Positions 41,690 through 51,276 are shown, counted from the first letter of the stretch. The stretch is 64,000 nt of DNA from M2408 sp040386975 (GCA_040386975.1 JAZKEO010000009.1:1-64000), one strand, 5' to 3'. Notes: a model not told the origin generated them from the sequence alone. Program-made: numbers and translations.

Positions 41690-42348
41690 GCCCAATCAAT
41701 TTCCTGAATCCCCTTTTCTTTCAAATAGTTATTTGTTTTTGAAAAAGGTTTGCTTCCAAAAAATGCTCCACGTGCTAAGGGTGATGGATGAGCAGCTTTT
41801 AAAATTAAGTGTTTGTTGGCGTCAATCAAAACTTCTTTTCCTTGAGCAAAATTACCCCAAAGCAAGAAAACAACATGTTTTTTTTGTTCTGAAATCGTTT
41901 GAATAACTTTATCTGTGAAAATTTCCCAACCTTTTTTTTGATGCGAACCAGCTTCTTTAGCTCTCACTGTTAAAGTTGCGTTTAACAATAAAACTCCTTG
42001 TTTTGCCCAAGCTTCTAAATTTCCATGTGAAGGAATTGTTATATCTAAATCCGAATTCAATTCTTTAAAAATATTCTGCAAAGAAGGCGGTTTTCTAATT
42101 CCATCACTAACAGAAAAAGACAAACCATTTGCCTGACCTTCTCCATGATAAGGATCTTGACCAATTAAAACAACTTTCACATGTTCGAAAGGAGTTGAAT
42201 CAAAAGCAGAAAAAATCAGATTTTCTTTTGGATAAATTTCATAGGATTTATTTTCCTCGCTCAAAAATGATTGTAAACGAAGAAAATACTCTTTTGAAAA
42301 TTCATCTGAGAGCACATTTTTCCAAGATTCGTGAATTGTCACCATCAC
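41665..42348 (-). CDS. ung: Uracil-DNA glycosylase
   Basis: Removes uracil from DNA. 227 residues, family 1. The water-activating loop is GQDPYHGEGQANGLSFSV, the minor-groove leucine loop is HPSPLARGAFFGSKPFSKTN, and FLLWGNFAQGKEVLID is also conserved. The final residues (DWAFDKLKHQ) are encoded by the dispersed repeat described at 41592-41689. Start is the first or second of two adjacent ATGs (42348 or 42345). It follows rnr by 32 bases on the same strand. Confidence 0.96.
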   Translation of the reverse strand: MMVTIHESWKNVLSDEFSKEYFLRLQSFLSEENKSYEIYPKENLIFSAFDSTPFEHVKVVLIGQDPYHGEGQANGLSFSVSDGIRKPPSLQNIFKELNSDLDITIPSHGNLEAWAKQGVLLLNATLTVRAKEAGSHQKKGWEIFTDKVIQTISEQKKHVVFLLWGNFAQGKEVLIDANKHLILKAAHPSPLARGAFFGSKPFSKTNNYLKEKGIQEIDWAFDKLKHQ

Positions 42349-42380
42349 TACAAACTTCTAATTAACAACTTCTAACTACC

Positions 42381-44510
42381 TTAAACCAACTCCAAATTAA
42401 TTTGTCTTTTTCTCAAATCTATTGCCATAACTTGCACTTCAACTTGATCTCCGAAATTGTATTCTTTTTTTGTTTTTGCACCAATGATTCGGTATTTATC
42501 TTGCTCAAAAGCAAAACGATCTCCAGGAAGATCCGCCATTGGAATCATTCCTTCGCAACCATTTTCATTGATTTTGACAAACATTCCAAATTCAGCTAAA
42601 CCAGAAACCGTTCCTTCGAAAACCATCCCAAGTTTGTCTTGCATGAATAAAACTTGAAAATATTTACTCGATTCACGTTCACATTCAGTTGCTTTACGCT
42701 CCATTCGAGAAATGTTTTTACAAATATCATTTAATTGATTTCCGTAACGATGGTTTTTTCCTTGCAATTCTTCAAAAACTATTCGATGTACCAATAAATC
42801 TGCATAACGACGAATTGGAGAAGTAAAATGCGTATAATATTCAAAAGCCAAACCATAATGACCAATATTTGTTGTTTCATAACTCGCTTTTGCCATCGAA
42901 CGAATAGCCATGGATTGAATCAAGGAATACTCATTTTTGTAGCGAATATCATCCAACAAAGTATTGATTGCTGTGGCGATTTCTTCTGTTTTTGTGAATT
43001 TTAAATCGTAACCAAATTTATCGATGAACATTTTAAACGTTTCAATTTTAGTAACATCTGGTTTGTCGTGACATCTAAAAACAAATGGAATTGCATCTTT
43101 TTTCTTATTTGGTTTTGCAATGAACATCGCCACTTTTTTATTTGCCAAAAGCATAAATTCTTCAATCAATTTATTGGCATCTTTTGAAATTTTCGTTACA
43201 ACACCAATCGGATTTCCATCCTCATTTAATTGAAAACGCATTTCCTCTGATTCAATATTTAAAGCTCCATGTTTTAAACGCTTTTTTCGCAAAACTTTAG
43301 CAATTTTATCGAAAAGTAATATTTCTGACTTAAAATCTCCTTCCGCTCCTTCAATAATTTCTTGTGCTTGTTCGTAGCTAAATCGTCTATCGGAATGAAT
43401 CGCTGTTTTACCAAACCATTCTGAATAAATTTTCCCTTCTTCATCCATTTCGAAAACTGCTGAAAAAGTATATTTATCTTCATTTGGTCTTAAGGAACAA
43501 GCTAAATTTGAAAGTTGCTCGGGTAACATCGGAATAACTCGATCAACCAAATAAACTGAGTTTCCTCTTTTGGAAGCTTCCATATCCATTGGACTTCCAG
43601 GCTGAACGTAATGGCTTACGTCCGCAATATGAACACCAATTTCCCAATTCCCATTTTCCAATTTTTGGATTGAAAGTGCATCATCAAAATCTTTTGCATC
43701 TGCAGGATCAATCGTAAAAGTTGTCACTTTTCTAAAATCACGACGGGTTTTTACTTCCTCTTCGTCTAATTCCATTGTGACATTTTCTGCAGCAGCTATT
43801 ACTTCTTGAGGAAATTTAATTTCAATTCCTTGACTACATAAAATGCTTAACATTTCATTATCATTCGGACTTTTTGAAGTTAAAACCTCTAAAACTTCTC
43901 CATATGGATTTTCAGCAGTTTTCGGCCAAGCGGTAATTTTAACTAAAACACGATCTTTATTTCTTGCTCCGTTTAATTTCTCAATCGGAATATAAATATC
44001 AATCCCCGTTCGTTGATTATCTGGAATAAAAAAGGCAAATTTTTCTTTCACATCAACTGTTCCCACAAATTGTGTTCTTTCTCGCTGAACGATTTCAACA
44101 ACTTTACCTTCACGGCGTGAGGATCCTGCTTTTGTAATTGCTACACGAACGATATCTCCGTTCATAGCTTGGTTTGTATTTCCTTGAGAAATATAAATAT
44201 CAGCTTTATCATCTTTCGACAATAAAAAAGCGGAACCTTTTTGTGTTATTTGGATTTCTCCTTCAATAAAGTCTGTTGATGAGTTTAATTTAAAAGAGCT
44301 GGAAGAAGTTTCTGTTAGAAATCCTTCACGGGATAAATCTTTTAAAATGGAGAATGCTTGCTTGCGTAATTCGTTATCTTTTAATGAAATTTCAATACAA
44401 ATTTCTTTGTGTGAAAATGATTTTTCAGGATTTTTTTCAAATATTTTTTGAACGATGTGTGTTAGGCTTTTTGTAAATTTACTAGGTTTTTTTGATTTCT
44501 TTTTTGACAT
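42381..44510 (-). CDS. rnr: Ribonuclease R
   Basis: Processive 3'-5' exoribonuclease of the RNB family, able to degrade structured RNA. 709 residues. N-terminal winged-helix and cold-shock domains, then the RNB domain with catalytic aspartates in TFTIDPADAKDFDDALSIQK and the motifs GVHIADVSHYVQPGSPMDME, RRFSYEQAQEIIEG, and HFTSPIRRYADLLVHR. A C-terminal S1 domain starts GMVFEGTVSGLAEFGMFVKI. The N-terminus is rich in lysine (MSKKKSKKPSKFTKSL). ung follows, and a toxin-antitoxin pair lies upstream. Confidence 0.96.
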   Translation of the reverse strand: MSKKKSKKPSKFTKSLTHIVQKIFEKNPEKSFSHKEICIEISLKDNELRKQAFSILKDLSREGFLTETSSSSFKLNSSTDFIEGEIQITQKGSAFLLSKDDKADIYISQGNTNQAMNGDIVRVAITKAGSSRREGKVVEIVQRERTQFVGTVDVKEKFAFFIPDNQRTGIDIYIPIEKLNGARNKDRVLVKITAWPKTAENPYGEVLEVLTSKSPNDNEMLSILCSQGIEIKFPQEVIAAAENVTMELDEEEVKTRRDFRKVTTFTIDPADAKDFDDALSIQKLENGNWEIGVHIADVSHYVQPGSPMDMEASKRGNSVYLVDRVIPMLPEQLSNLACSLRPNEDKYTFSAVFEMDEEGKIYSEWFGKTAIHSDRRFSYEQAQEIIEGAEGDFKSEILLFDKIAKVLRKKRLKHGALNIESEEMRFQLNEDGNPIGVVTKISKDANKLIEEFMLLANKKVAMFIAKPNKKKDAIPFVFRCHDKPDVTKIETFKMFIDKFGYDLKFTKTEEIATAINTLLDDIRYKNEYSLIQSMAIRSMAKASYETTNIGHYGLAFEYYTHFTSPIRRYADLLVHRIVFEELQGKNHRYGNQLNDICKNISRMERKATECERESSKYFQVLFMQDKLGMVFEGTVSGLAEFGMFVKINENGCEGMIPMADLPGDRFAFEQDKYRIIGAKTKKEYNFGDQVEVQVMAIDLRKRQINLELV

Positions 44511-44660
44511 TTTATCGTATTAAATTAATAGATGAAATGTAATTTTAATAGCAAATTAACACTTCATCACATGCTAAGTTAAGGATATAAGTTTAAATGC
44601 GCACTAATTTTACGTAAAATTAACCTTTTAATAAGATTGGAACGTTAAAGAAATATAGGT

Positions 44661-44927
44661 TTATGGAAAGTTTTTATAAATCTCTTTTCTATGTTGAATC
44701 GTTTTTATCTCTATTTTTCCCGATATTAATGTGAAGCCAATTCTCCAAACATCAATCTTATATCGAAAAAAAGTCTTGTGTCCAATCAACGATTTTATAT
44801 TATTAAATTTAAGTAAATTTTCTTCGCTTTCTAATTGAACAATAAACAACTCAATCTTTTTTAAGATGCGTTTATCATTGATTTTCTTTAACTCACGAAT
44901 AAATTTCTTGTTAAATTCAACAATCAT
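44661..44927 (-). CDS. RelE/ParE-family toxin
   Basis: 88 residues, basic, with the RelE/ParE fold pattern: MIVEFNKKFIRELKKINDKR, LFIVQLESEENLLKFNNIKS, then FFRYKIDVWRIGFTLISGKI and EIKTIQHRKEIYKNFP. R-Y-K-I... W-R-I and the terminal HRKEIY resemble ribosome-dependent mRNA interferases (RelE/YafQ type), with the Arg/His/Lys residues typical of that group. The start overlaps the antitoxin stop by four bases, so the two are translationally coupled. Confidence 0.85.
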   Translation of the reverse strand: MIVEFNKKFIRELKKINDKRILKKIELFIVQLESEENLLKFNNIKSLIGHKTFFRYKIDVWRIGFTLISGKIEIKTIQHRKEIYKNFP

Positions 44928-45124
44928 TTTCTTTTTAAAATTTGCATTACCTCTTCACGAGTTCCTAAATCCCCTTTTTTGGCTTTTTTCATCTCTTTTA
45001 ATAAAAATTCATCTTGAATTATATCATCATCAATCGATGCAAATGGAATACCTAATTGGTTAAGTAAATCTGAAACTAATTTTGATTCCTTTAAATTTCG
45101 TGGTTTTAAAATAATGTCTTTCAT
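44924..45124 (-). CDS. Antitoxin of the RelE-type pair
   Basis: 66 residues, small and charged, encoded just before the toxin with an ATGA overlap, the normal type II order. An N-terminal MKDIILKPRNLKESKLVSDL can form the beta-helix start, and the C-terminus (KKAKKGDLGTREEVMQILKR) would wrap the toxin. Similar short antitoxins are frequent in Bacteroidota. It probably binds the palindrome just upstream to autoregulate. Confidence 0.8.
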   Translation of the reverse strand: MKDIILKPRNLKESKLVSDLLNQLGIPFASIDDDIIQDEFLLKEMKKAKKGDLGTREEVMQILKRK

Positions 45125-45134
45125 AATTGATTTG

Positions 45135-45166
45135 GTTTAACTAATTAGTTACTTTAAACAAAGTTA
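45135..45166 (-). promoter_or_regulatory. Toxin-antitoxin promoter and nested operator
   Basis: Minus strand -7 TAACTTTG (45166-45159). Just downstream, AACTAATTAGTT (45139-45150) is a perfect palindrome nested inside GTTTAA (45135-45140) and TTAAAC (45154-45159). The position over the transcription start fits an antitoxin operator. Confidence 0.6.
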
Positions 45167-45204
45167 CAAAAAAGTTTATAAAAATAATAGAATAATTTCT
45201 ACGT

Positions 45205-45570
45205 TTACTTCACGTAATCTTGTTTCACAACCAAAATATATTGATCATTTTCAATTTTACGATAACCAAATTCGTAGCAGAAAAAATATTCGCCTCCTTT
45301 TTGAGTTTTGTAAATATTGGTATAGTAATGAAAGTTAAATCCTCCCTCAGCTAAAGTTATTCCGTCAACCGTGTTTTTTCCTTTGGGATTTAAACTTTCT
45401 AAGATACGTCTGTTTTTTCGCAAAATACCGTTTATGCGACGCACATATTTGTTCGAATCTTCATTCAAACGATTATTAAAAGCATTTCGACAAAAGTCGG
45501 AACAAAATTTTTGATCTTTTCTACCCAATAATTTTTGGGAACATTCGGCACAAAGTCTTTCTTCAGACAT
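45205..45570 (-). CDS. Zinc-ribbon protein, unknown
   Basis: 121 residues. An N-terminal treble-clef-like zinc ribbon uses Cys7, Cys10, Cys23 and Cys27 (RLCAECSQKLLGRKDQKFCS DFCRNAF). Basic residues follow (VRRINGILRKNRRILESLNP), then a beta-rich C-terminal part (GGFNFHYYTNIYKTQKGGEY FFCYEFGYR). I know similar proteins as conserved hypotheticals in Flavobacteriales. DNA or RNA binding is possible but unproven. It starts 5 bases after the outer-membrane-like gene, in one unit with it. Confidence 0.75.
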   Translation of the reverse strand: MSEERLCAECSQKLLGRKDQKFCSDFCRNAFNNRLNEDSNKYVRRINGILRKNRRILESLNPKGKNTVDGITLAEGGFNFHYYTNIYKTQKGGEYFFCYEFGYRKIENDQYILVVKQDYVK

Positions 45571-45575
45571 TGATT

Positions 45576-46064
45576 TTACTGAATTGCATATCTGACTGCA
45601 ACATTTATCTGTCCATCAACATATATTGCGGGAAATAAATTCAAATATGGTCCAGCTTCAATCGCTAAATTTAAAGGTAAGGCAGAAAATGTATGCTCAA
45701 TACCAATAACACCAGTTACACCACCCCACATTCCTGAAAAAGATTTTCCGTGTTTTGAATAGCCTCCAGCAGTATAAAAACCAACGGAAGGACCTGCACC
45801 GTAATACCAGTTTGTTCCTGATCCATTTCGAATATTTCTATTTAATTCAAAAATAACCTGTCCCCATAAATATTTAGAGCTGCCTGAAAAATTAGAGCCG
45901 ATTAAGAAATCAAGAGCATTATCAGAACCCATGAATTTTTTAAGATTCAAAGCACCATAACCTGGATAACCTGATTTTATTCCAATTGCCATGGAGTAAT
46001 TTTGTGAAAATGAAAAGTAGCTTGTAAATAAAAAGAAACTTAATAGTAAGGTTTTTGTTTTCAT
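45576..46064 (-). CDS. Exported outer-membrane-like protein
   Basis: 162 residues. Signal peptide MKTKTLLLSFFLFTSYFSFS ending before QNYSMAIG, then alternating hydrophobic, aromatic and glycine residues typical of a small beta barrel (YSMAIGIKSGYPGYGALNLK, GQVIFELNRNIRNGSGTNWY, GGVTGVIGIEHTFSALPLNL, NLFPAIYVDGQINVAVRYAI). It resembles the small OmpW/OmpA-barrel-like proteins of Bacteroidota; substrate unknown. It has its own promoter. Confidence 0.7.
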   Translation of the reverse strand: MKTKTLLLSFFLFTSYFSFSQNYSMAIGIKSGYPGYGALNLKKFMGSDNALDFLIGSNFSGSSKYLWGQVIFELNRNIRNGSGTNWYYGAGPSVGFYTAGGYSKHGKSFSGMWGGVTGVIGIEHTFSALPLNLAIEAGPYLNLFPAIYVDGQINVAVRYAIQ

Positions 46065-46097
46065 AATTCTAATAATTAAGATTTAAAATATTTTAAA

Positions 46098-46105
46098 CAA
46101 ATGTA
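46098..46105 (-). promoter_or_regulatory. Promoter -7 element for the 46064 gene
   Basis: Minus strand TACATTTG, exact TAnnTTTG match, 33 bases before the ATG. Confidence 0.5.
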
Positions 46106-46115
46106 TTAAAAATTT

Positions 46116-47648
46116 TCACTTTTTAACTTTAAAAACTGAAATTTCTTTTTCAGAAAGTATTAAATCCATTTCTTTAGTGATGAATTTTTTATTTTTTGAG
46201 TGTTCCTTATTAGTAAACAAAACATAATCAGCTCCCCTTTTTAAATAAGAATGAAATTCATCCACACTTAAATCTGACGTGTCTTTTATATTCCAACCCG
46301 CCCGCTTGAGGAAATACAAACCACCGTTTGGTGTAAGATCTGTTACAACAATAAATTTTGCTTTTTGGGGAATTTTTAATGAACTTAAAAGATCTTTTTT
46401 GTCCTTCAATATAACACCAATTTGAGCAAATTCATCTCCTTTTTGATGATAACGTTCAGTCAATTTTTTTTCGACACAAACTAAACTCAAAACACAAATT
46501 AAGCTCAGAATTAACTTGGTAAAAATCGAAGAACTTATTTTTGGAAATCTATTTTTTAGTGAGATAAAAGCATTGGTAATTAAAAATATGATTATTGGAA
46601 TTAAAGTGATAAAATAATAATCGTGGTCTTTAAACTGAGCATAAAAAAGTACAAAAAAACTGAGACTTCCAATAAATAAAAATATGCTAGGAATAAAAAT
46701 AAGTTTATCTACTTTTTTGATGAAAATGAATCCAAAAATAAGTAAAACAAAAAACAAATGAAAAGTTGTTGGATAATAATAATTTGAATACCAGTAATTT
46801 GACATGATGTCCCAAGTTAAAAGAACTTCCTTTTCATCTAAAATCCAAATCGGTAAAGCTTCATTTAAAAAGTTTTTTACGTGATAAATTTCATTGTAAT
46901 GAATCATGTACAGATTCCATGAAAGCACCAAGGCGGTTGAAACAAAAAAATAAAATAATGCTTTTTTATTCCCAACAAAAATTTCTTTCAGTTTCAATTT
47001 AGCGTGCAAATCAAAGACAAAAAGACTCACAATAAAAGTGATTGGATGAATGAAAAAGGTAACTTTTAAAAGTGCAGCTAATGTGAAAAAAAAGTAAGCT
47101 TTATACAATGCTTTCTTATTGGTTTTGTTTTTAAAAAATTCAAATCCGAAATACCAAGCAATAAAAGTAAATCCCAAAGCACATGTATCAGGCAAAAAAT
47201 TATTTACATAATACATTAAAACCGTTGATGAAATAAAAAGAAAAGTGAACACATAACCATAGACTAAATCTTTTAACAAAGCATAAAGCATTTTAAAAAG
47301 ATACAAAAAACCAATAGAACTTATTAAAAGTGTAAGACCTCTTAAAACAGCTGGATTATCACCAAAAATGAAATAGAATATTGCACTTAAGTAATAAAGA
47401 ATCGGGAATTCACATGCTGAGTGACCTCCATCGCTTAAAAGATTAAAAACTTGTGGATGAAAAAAATCGAAGCCATTTTGAAAATAATTCGACGCAAAAG
47501 CCAAACTATCTGTTTGACGCATGAAATGAATTCCTTGTGGTTCTAAAAATAAAATCGATTGAAAATCAAGAAAGAAATAGAAAACTAAAAGAAAAATTAA
47601 AAAAAGGTAATTGCGATTTTTTACAATTCTTTCATTAAAATTAGTCAT
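46116..47648 (-). CDS. GT39-like membrane glycosyltransferase
   Basis: 510 residues with about 11-13 membrane helices. The first periplasmic loop has ILFLEPQGIHFMRQTDSLAF, resembling the D-x-D/E-containing loop of ArnT/PMT-type lipid-linked glycosyltransferases, and HSACEFPILYYLSAIFYFIF is also typical. The C-terminal soluble domain (about 410-510) ends FITKEMDLILSEKEISVFKV. Donor and acceptor are unknown. It starts 3 bases after the lamin-tail surface protein, so the two are cotranscribed. Confidence 0.7.
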   Translation of the reverse strand: MTNFNERIVKNRNYLFLIFLLVFYFFLDFQSILFLEPQGIHFMRQTDSLAFASNYFQNGFDFFHPQVFNLLSDGGHSACEFPILYYLSAIFYFIFGDNPAVLRGLTLLISSIGFLYLFKMLYALLKDLVYGYVFTFLFISSTVLMYYVNNFLPDTCALGFTFIAWYFGFEFFKNKTNKKALYKAYFFFTLAALLKVTFFIHPITFIVSLFVFDLHAKLKLKEIFVGNKKALFYFFVSTALVLSWNLYMIHYNEIYHVKNFLNEALPIWILDEKEVLLTWDIMSNYWYSNYYYPTTFHLFFVLLIFGFIFIKKVDKLIFIPSIFLFIGSLSFFVLFYAQFKDHDYYFITLIPIIIFLITNAFISLKNRFPKISSSIFTKLILSLICVLSLVCVEKKLTERYHQKGDEFAQIGVILKDKKDLLSSLKIPQKAKFIVVTDLTPNGGLYFLKRAGWNIKDTSDLSVDEFHSYLKRGADYVLFTNKEHSKNKKFITKEMDLILSEKEISVFKVKK

Positions 47649-47651
47649 ACA

Positions 47652-50225
47652 TTAGATTTTTCCAGCTAAAACAAAAGCAATTTTTTTAGAAAATGTTTCT
47701 CCCGCTAAATCAAAGGCTTCGAAAAGTAAAACATACGTTCCGATACTTGCTTTCGTGTTTTTTTCTGTAACTCCATCCCAAGTAAAAGTTCCTTCCGTTC
47801 CAATCAATTCGCTTTTTGTAAGTGTTTTCACAATTCTTCCTCTGTCGTCATAAACTGTTAACGTAGCCAATTTTCCAGCATCAATCATGGAATAATTAAT
47901 CTGTAAAACATCCTCAAAACCATCATTATCTGGGGAAAAAATTGGATTAGTAAGAGAAATTACACCTTCTTTTTCTCCATACATTACCTGCGAGTTTTCT
48001 CTTCCTGGTGTAGCAAATCCAATTGTTTCTGATGCAGTATGCCAATTGTTTTTATCATTTGAAGCTCCTTTTGAGTCAATTCGTTCCAAGGATTTTCCGT
48101 CGGTATCGTCTAATAAAGCAAACTGCCAGTCACTTTTGTAACTCACTTTGTCGATTACTAAATTAGATTTTATCAAATAAACAGTTCCAGAGTCGTTGGA
48201 GTAAGTTGGCAAACTCATTTCGATAAATTTACCAGAAACTGTTGCTGGATAATTTTGATTTTGACTTGTTGAATCTGGCGTTATTACAACATAATCTCCC
48301 GGATTTAAAATATAGTTTACTTCTATTTTTTTGTTTCCTGCAATGGTATCGTTGTCAAAATTAGCTAATTCATAATCCTTTAAATCAATCAATTTTGTTG
48401 AGTTGTTTTTAATTTCTATGAAGTCTGAACCTCCAGTTAAAGCATCAGATAAAATTTCATTTATGACCAAATCTCCAAGTAATGCATCTTCTGGTAAAGC
48501 AAAAATTCCAGATAAATTCGCTGAATTATTCCAACAATCTTTCACATTTGAAATCGTAAAATTATAGGTTTGAGAAGCAACTAAATTTTCATTAAATTGC
48601 ACTAAAATGTTTGTTGGAAAGGGTGAGTTTGCCGTAAAGATATCAAAAACCGTTAAATTTGGACTCGCGCTTGCTATGGCATTTACTAAACTCAAAGAAT
48701 CCATTCCTTCAGAAAAATCGATGGACAAATATTTCGGAGCTATTGCAGTCAACAAAATCATACTTGGATCTTGCGTGTCAGGTGTAGCATCAAAAATTGA
48801 ATTTTGCGAACCTGGAGTTCCTCCCAATAAAGAATTACTCGCTTTCCAATTGTCTTTTCCAGAACACGGATCATTTGGATTTATCAATTCAATTGTGTAA
48901 CCTCCAGCAGCTTTTATATCATCTTGATACCACGTATCATCAAAAGTTAAACTATCAACTTGCAATTTACTTGTATCACGCAAAACGATGTTATCTCCAG
49001 CGTTATTTAAACTTGGAAAACTACTAACAGCTATCGAATTAGGAAATGAATCAATCGCTGAAGTTGTAACCAAAACTTTATATTCACCCGGCAAAATCCA
49101 AGAATCTGCAATCGTTCCAGAAGTTGAATTATCTCCTAATTTCCAATCTTGTAAATGAAAAATCTTAGAACTTTTGTTGTAAATTTCAACAAATTCAATT
49201 TCTGCTAAACCCACCTTTGGACTCGGGTCACAGAAAAATTCCGTAATGATAATATCTCCTTTAAGTGGAATTTCACCAACCAATAATGAAACATTCAAAT
49301 TTCCCGTAAGTAAAGTGTTTGAAAACAAATCATTTACATTTGAAACAGTCAACGTATAATTTGTTCCATTTACTAAAGGGGAACTCGTAAGGATATGAAC
49401 CAAACTCAAATTCGATGCATCACGCGTAATACTTGTGATTCCTAAACTTGGCGAAAATGAATAATTTGAAAGATTTTCAGCAGAAACTTGTTCAACACTT
49501 TCAGAGAATAAAACATCGACGTTACTCGCATCGATAACCGTTGCTGAAACCAAACTTGGCGGAGTAGCATCGACAATTATTGGACCAATGTAAACGTTAT
49601 CGAAAAAGATTTTATTGATATTACTCAACGTGTAAACAGCCAACATTCCAGAATGAGTTCCAACTAAAGTTCCTAAATCTGTTACTGAAGACTGTAAATT
49701 GTAATTTTGATTTCCAGTATAATCAACAAACAAAGACCAAAGTCCTGCTGCTGAGCGTGTAACTTTAACAGAAACGGTAAAACTATTTGGAATTTGTCCT
49801 GTTGTTCCAGCACAAAGTTGCGTTGAAACACCTGCTTCTCTTTTAAAAAGTCGAATCGTATCATTTGAACCAGATTCACCAAATTGTAAAAAATATCCAT
49901 TTGGATGTGTTGATAAATCAGCGTTATCGGCCGTTAAATAAAATCGAGAAAAATTACTTGTTGAACTTGCAAAAGAATGTTTAGCCAAAATATGCCATTC
50001 TTTACTATCAATATCTGTTAAAAGATGTGGTAAACTTAAGTAAGAAGTATCTCCAGCGGTATTTAATGTTTGAAGTTGAAATGTTGTTGCATTAATTTGA
50101 AAAGTCGCATCTGTCCCACTCCACGTTGGATTTGATGTAAAATCTCCATCCGAAAAATCATCTTGAATTTGAGAAAAACAAACCAAATTTGAAATTAGCG
50201 TTAAAAAAATAAAAATTTGTCTCAT
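47652..50225 (-). CDS. Surface protein with lamin-tail domains and gliding-type CTD
   Basis: 857 residues from the ATG at 50225 (signal peptide MRQIFIFLTLISNLVCFSQ). Domains, roughly: a LamG/DUF-like region (20-215), an SbsA-type Ig domain (215-320, ATPPSLVSATVIDASNVDVL), a first lamin-tail domain (325-480, GDIIITEFFCDPSPKVGLAE, EIEFVEIYNKS), a second Ig domain (490-585), a second lamin-tail domain (590-750, LGDLVINEILSDALTGGSDF), and a C-terminal FlgD-like/CHU_C domain starting NPIFSPDNDGFEDVLQINYS. The frame is open to 50657, but that extension lies antisense to asd and is not real. Exported, probably T9SS-dependent. The GT39-like gene follows directly. Confidence 0.82.
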   Translation of the reverse strand: MRQIFIFLTLISNLVCFSQIQDDFSDGDFTSNPTWSGTDATFQINATTFQLQTLNTAGDTSYLSLPHLLTDIDSKEWHILAKHSFASSTSNFSRFYLTADNADLSTHPNGYFLQFGESGSNDTIRLFKREAGVSTQLCAGTTGQIPNSFTVSVKVTRSAAGLWSLFVDYTGNQNYNLQSSVTDLGTLVGTHSGMLAVYTLSNINKIFFDNVYIGPIIVDATPPSLVSATVIDASNVDVLFSESVEQVSAENLSNYSFSPSLGITSITRDASNLSLVHILTSSPLVNGTNYTLTVSNVNDLFSNTLLTGNLNVSLLVGEIPLKGDIIITEFFCDPSPKVGLAEIEFVEIYNKSSKIFHLQDWKLGDNSTSGTIADSWILPGEYKVLVTTSAIDSFPNSIAVSSFPSLNNAGDNIVLRDTSKLQVDSLTFDDTWYQDDIKAAGGYTIELINPNDPCSGKDNWKASNSLLGGTPGSQNSIFDATPDTQDPSMILLTAIAPKYLSIDFSEGMDSLSLVNAIASASPNLTVFDIFTANSPFPTNILVQFNENLVASQTYNFTISNVKDCWNNSANLSGIFALPEDALLGDLVINEILSDALTGGSDFIEIKNNSTKLIDLKDYELANFDNDTIAGNKKIEVNYILNPGDYVVITPDSTSQNQNYPATVSGKFIEMSLPTYSNDSGTVYLIKSNLVIDKVSYKSDWQFALLDDTDGKSLERIDSKGASNDKNNWHTASETIGFATPGRENSQVMYGEKEGVISLTNPIFSPDNDGFEDVLQINYSMIDAGKLATLTVYDDRGRIVKTLTKSELIGTEGTFTWDGVTEKNTKASIGTYVLLFEAFDLAGETFSKKIAFVLAGKI

Positions 50226-50251
50226 AAAAGATATTTTGCACATAAAAATAG

Positions 50252-50259
50252 TAATTTTG
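50252..50259 (+). promoter_or_regulatory. asd promoter, -7 element
   Basis: TAATTTTG matches TAnnTTTG, 30 bases before the asd ATG. Confidence 0.5.
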
Positions 50260-50289
50260 TTCCGATAAACAATTTTTATATAATTTTTA

Positions 50290-51276
50290 ATGAAAGTAGC
50301 AGTAGTTGGAGCAACAGGAATGGTTGGAGAAGTTATGTTGGAGGTTTTAAAAGAATTTAATTTCCCACTTACTGAAATGATTCCAGTAGCATCAGAAAAA
50401 TCGGTTGGAAAAGAGGTTTTATATGACGGAAAATCATATAAAGTAGTTGGTTTAAATACTGCCGTTTCGTTGAAGCCAGATTTAGCTATTTTCTCCGCTG
50501 GTGGGGAAACTTCCTTAGAATGGGCACCTAAATTTGCTGAAGTTGGAACAACTGTTATCGACAATAGTTCTGCATGGAGAATGGATCCATCAAAAAAATT
50601 GATTGTTCCAGAAATCAATGGTGATTTACTTACAAAAGAAGATAAAATTATTGCCAATCCAAATTGCAGTACGATTCAACTTGTCATGACTTTGAAACCT
50701 TTACACGATAAATTTAAAGTCAAAAGAGTCATCGTTTCAACCTATCAATCCATTACTGGAACTGGCGTAAAAGCGGTAAAACAACTTGAAAATGAACGTG
50801 CTGGAATTGCTGGTGAAATGGCTTACAAATACGAAATTGATAAAAACTGTATTCCTCAATGCGATTCATTTGAAGAAAATGGTTACACCAAAGAAGAAAT
50901 GAAATTGACACGTGAAACGAAAAAAATCATTGATGATTCCATTTTTGTTTCAGCAACAGCCGTTCGAGTTCCTGTTGTTGGTGGACATTCAGAAGCCGTA
51001 AATATTGAGTTTGAAACCGAATTTGAAATTGTTGAAATCAAAGCAATTTTAAGTAAAACGGAAGGTATAACTTTACAAGATAATCCAGCGAATTACGAAT
51101 ATCCAATGCCGCGTTTTGCTGAAAAGAAAAATGATGTTTTTGTTGGTAGAATTCGCCGTGATGAATCTCAGCCAAAATCATTAAACTTATGGATTGTAGC
51201 AGATAATTTACGAAAAGGAGCAGCAACGAATGCGGTGCAAATTGCTTTATTGTTGGTTAAGAAAAATCTTATTTAA
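50290..51276 (+). CDS. asd: Aspartate-semialdehyde dehydrogenase
   Basis: NADPH-dependent reduction of aspartyl phosphate to aspartate semialdehyde, the branch point to lysine/diaminopimelate, methionine and threonine. 328 residues. NADP motif GATGMVGEVMLEVL, active-site Cys in ANPNCSTIQLVMTL, catalytic His in VVGGHSEAVNIEF, and the C-terminal VADNLRKGAATNAVQIAL. It is divergent from the lamin-tail protein and convergent with fabD. Confidence 0.96.
   Translation: MKVAVVGATGMVGEVMLEVLKEFNFPLTEMIPVASEKSVGKEVLYDGKSYKVVGLNTAVSLKPDLAIFSAGGETSLEWAPKFAEVGTTVIDNSSAWRMDPSKKLIVPEINGDLLTKEDKIIANPNCSTIQLVMTLKPLHDKFKVKRVIVSTYQSITGTGVKAVKQLENERAGIAGEMAYKYEIDKNCIPQCDSFEENGYTKEEMKLTRETKKIIDDSIFVSATAVRVPVVGGHSEAVNIEFETEFEIVEIKAILSKTEGITLQDNPANYEYPMPRFAEKKNDVFVGRIRRDESQPKSLNLWIVADNLRKGAATNAVQIALLLVKKNLI

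Noticed and set aside
50226..50657. N-terminal extension of the lamin-tail protein
   Set aside because: It lies antisense to the first third of asd, has no signal peptide at its start, and a proper signal peptide begins at 50225.
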